From contig JALORM010000081.1 in the NCBI GenBank assembly GCA_025458985.1, positions 1 through 8,379 on the forward strand: a stretch of 8,379 nt of DNA, read 5' to 3'. The translations under genes and the position numbers were made by a program. The notes under the pieces were generated by a model. That model was given only the letters and a program-made list of their open reading frames with translations, did not search any database and was not told where the DNA came from. Each line of letters opens with the position of its first letter. Positions within the stretch are counted from its first letter, which is position 1. Below, piece after piece: positions 7,377 to 8,379 of this stretch. The DNA comes from Paracoccaceae bacterium. Lineage in GTDB: Bacteria > Pseudomonadota > Alphaproteobacteria > Rhodobacterales > Rhodobacteraceae.

Positions 7377-8095
7377 TGCGCAGGCTGGCGTCGGCGCTCC
7401 TGCTGGCGCTGGCGCCCGCAGCGCTGTCGGCGCAGACCATCACTTCTGCCCGCTACGAAGGCCCGACCGACCGCTACCCCCACGGCGTCCTGGGCGACGC
7501 CGTCGAGCACGACACCCTCGCCGTCACCCTCGCCGACGGCCGAACCCTCGCCCTCCGCTGGCCCGACACGCTGGTGTTCGAGGATACCGCGCCGCGGCTC
7601 GCCGACCTCGACGGCGACGGCGGGGCGGAGGTCGTGGTTGTGGAAAGCCACGAGGGGCAGGGCGCGCGCCTCGCCGTCTACGGGCTTTCCGGCGGCACGC
7701 TGGCCCTGCGCGCGGCGACGCCCTTCATCGGCACGCGCTTCCGCTGGCTCGCGCCCGCCGCCATCGCCGACCTCGACGGTGACGGCCGGGTCGAGATCGC
7801 CTATGTCGACCGCCCCCACCTCGCGCGCGTCCTCCGCGTCGTCCGCTACGACCCCGCCGGTCCCCGCCTGGCCGAGGTCGCCTCGGCCGAGGGCCATACC
7901 AACCACCGGATCGGCGACCGCGAGATCCTGGGCGGCCTGCGCGCCTGCCCCGGCACCCCGCCCGAGATCGTCACCGCCAGCCCCGACTGGACGCGCCTCA
8001 TGGCCACGCGGCTCGAGGGCGGCCGCCTTGTCACCCGTGACCTCGGCCCGAACGGCGGCCCCGGCGCGGTCGCGCAGGCGCTGGCCTGCCCCTGA
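7376..8095 (+). CDS. Secreted FG-GAP/VCBS-like repeat protein of unknown function
   Basis: The 239-residue product begins MRRLASALLLALAPAALSAQ, a clear signal peptide with a probable cut after ALSA (residue 19), so the mature protein should be periplasmic or secreted. Two calcium-loop-like repeats are visible: ADLDGDGGAEVVVVE at about 76-90 and ADLDGDGRVEIAYVD at about 131-145. Both have the DxDxDG arrangement followed by an acidic residue, as in FG-GAP/VCBS beta-propeller blades. The family usually has more blades, and the less conserved remainder may hold two or so degenerate ones. Only two cysteines remain in the mature chain (Cys191, Cys238), which could form a disulfide. The start overlaps the ferredoxin stop by one base, so the genes are co-transcribed and probably coupled, yet no functional link is obvious. 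Its last 65 bases overlap the tail of purD on the other strand. Confidence 0.85.
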   Translation: MRRLASALLLALAPAALSAQTITSARYEGPTDRYPHGVLGDAVEHDTLAVTLADGRTLALRWPDTLVFEDTAPRLADLDGDGGAEVVVVESHEGQGARLAVYGLSGGTLALRAATPFIGTRFRWLAPAAIADLDGDGRVEIAYVDRPHLARVLRVVRYDPAGPRLAEVASAEGHTNHRIGDREILGGLRACPGTPPEIVTASPDWTRLMATRLEGGRLVTRDLGPNGGPGAVAQALACP

Positions 8096-8379
8096 CCTTT
8101 CGGTCCTTCATCCTGTCGAAAATACTCCGGTGGGGGTCCGGGGAGCCGATGTCGCGCCGGCAGAAGCCGCCCGGCCAGTCGATCCGGTCGACCATCCCGT
8201 AGGCGCGCTCCCGCGCCTCGGCCAGCGTCGCGCCCCGCGCTGTGACGTTCAGGACCCGCCCGCCCGCGGCGATCACCCCGCCGTCCCGCGCCGCGGTCCC
8301 GGCATGGAAGACCATGTGGCGCGAATCCTGCGGCAGTTCCTCCAGCCCGCGGATCTGCGAGCCCTTCGCATAGGCGCCG
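8031..8379 (-). CDS. purD: Phosphoribosylamine-glycine ligase, C-terminal part with unusual extension
   Basis: PurD joins 5-phosphoribosylamine and glycine, with ATP, to make glycinamide ribonucleotide in purine synthesis. Only the C-terminal end is in the window; translation enters at the right edge as GAYAKGSQIRGLEELPQDSR. It continues with MVFHAGTA, GGRVLNVTARG, TLAEARERAYGMVDRIDWPGG and FCRRDIG, all typical of the last PurD domain. Homologues I recall end within a few residues of RRDIG (for example RRDIGWRAL). Here the frame continues for 37 more residues (codons 8034-8144), beginning SPDPHRSIFDRMKDRK and becoming strongly Arg/Gly/Pro-rich. The extension is encoded first by the short repeat at 8105-8143 and then antisense to the end of the FG-GAP gene. 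The native stop has apparently been lost; the added tail is probably disordered. Confidence 0.92.
   Translation of the reverse strand, partial: GAYAKGSQIRGLEELPQDSRHMVFHAGTAARDGGVIAAGGRVLNVTARGATLAEARERAYGMVDRIDWPGGFCRRDIGSPDPHRSIFDRMKDRKVRGRPAPARPRRGRRSGRGHG
8105..8143 (+). repeat. Rhodobacteraceae-type short intergenic repeat, partial
   Basis: The string CCTTCATCCTGTCGAAAATA (8105-8124) followed by CTCCGGTGGGGGTCCGGGG is an island containing AT in very GC-rich DNA. It resembles a short element I remember between many genes of Rhodobacteraceae: a CATCTTGGC-like part, AAAATACTCC, then a GGGGTCCGGGGG stretch that often begins a terminator hairpin. Here only a weak CCGG/CCGG stem (8127-8130 with 8138-8141) is left. 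It lies between the converging FG-GAP and purD genes and now forms part of the purD reading frame. The family identification is from memory. Confidence 0.5.

Overview
The window is about 8.4 kb of very GC-rich bacterial DNA and looks like an ordinary chromosomal segment of an alphaproteobacterium of the Rhodobacteraceae/Paracoccaceae group. The evidence is the family likeness of each protein (the ferredoxin closely resembles Rhodobacter capsulatus FdVI), the familiar order rpiA-gor-hflK-hflC-DUF2065-Do protease, and a short AT-containing repeat near purD that I remember as common between genes in this group. These assignments come from reading the translated sequence and from memory. No database search was run.

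Layout. Positions 1-312 (minus strand) hold the N-terminal part of L-serine ammonia-lyase (sdaA). It is transcribed away from rpiA across a 224-bp divergent spacer. On the plus strand follow a broken rpiA (537-1104), glutathione reductase gor (1129-2487), hflK (2560-3732), hflC (3736-4683), a small DUF2065 membrane protein (4680-4877) and a secreted Do-family serine protease with two PDZ domains (5019-6479). A hairpin at 6512-6535 closes this series. An orphan OB-fold protein resembling the C-terminal end of the error-prone polymerase DnaE2 lies on the minus strand (6549-6935). A plus-strand pair follows: a [2Fe-2S] ferredoxin (7053-7376) overlapping a secreted FG-GAP-like protein (7376-8095). 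The window closes with the C-terminal end of purD on the minus strand (8031-8379), which converges on and overlaps the FG-GAP gene.

Function. The central genes fit envelope and redox upkeep: HflK/HflC form the membrane complex that modulates FtsH, the Do protease clears damaged periplasmic proteins, and Gor maintains reduced glutathione. Serine deamination, ribose-5-phosphate isomerisation and purine synthesis are central metabolism.

I see no new multi-gene system, CRISPR array, RNA gene or mobile element. Three points deserve a second look. The first is an internal deletion with frameshift in rpiA, at a site consistent with a short direct repeat. The second is a DnaE2-like OB-fold domain standing alone without its polymerase. 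The third is a repeat-derived, very basic C-terminal extension of PurD that reads antisense into the neighbouring gene.
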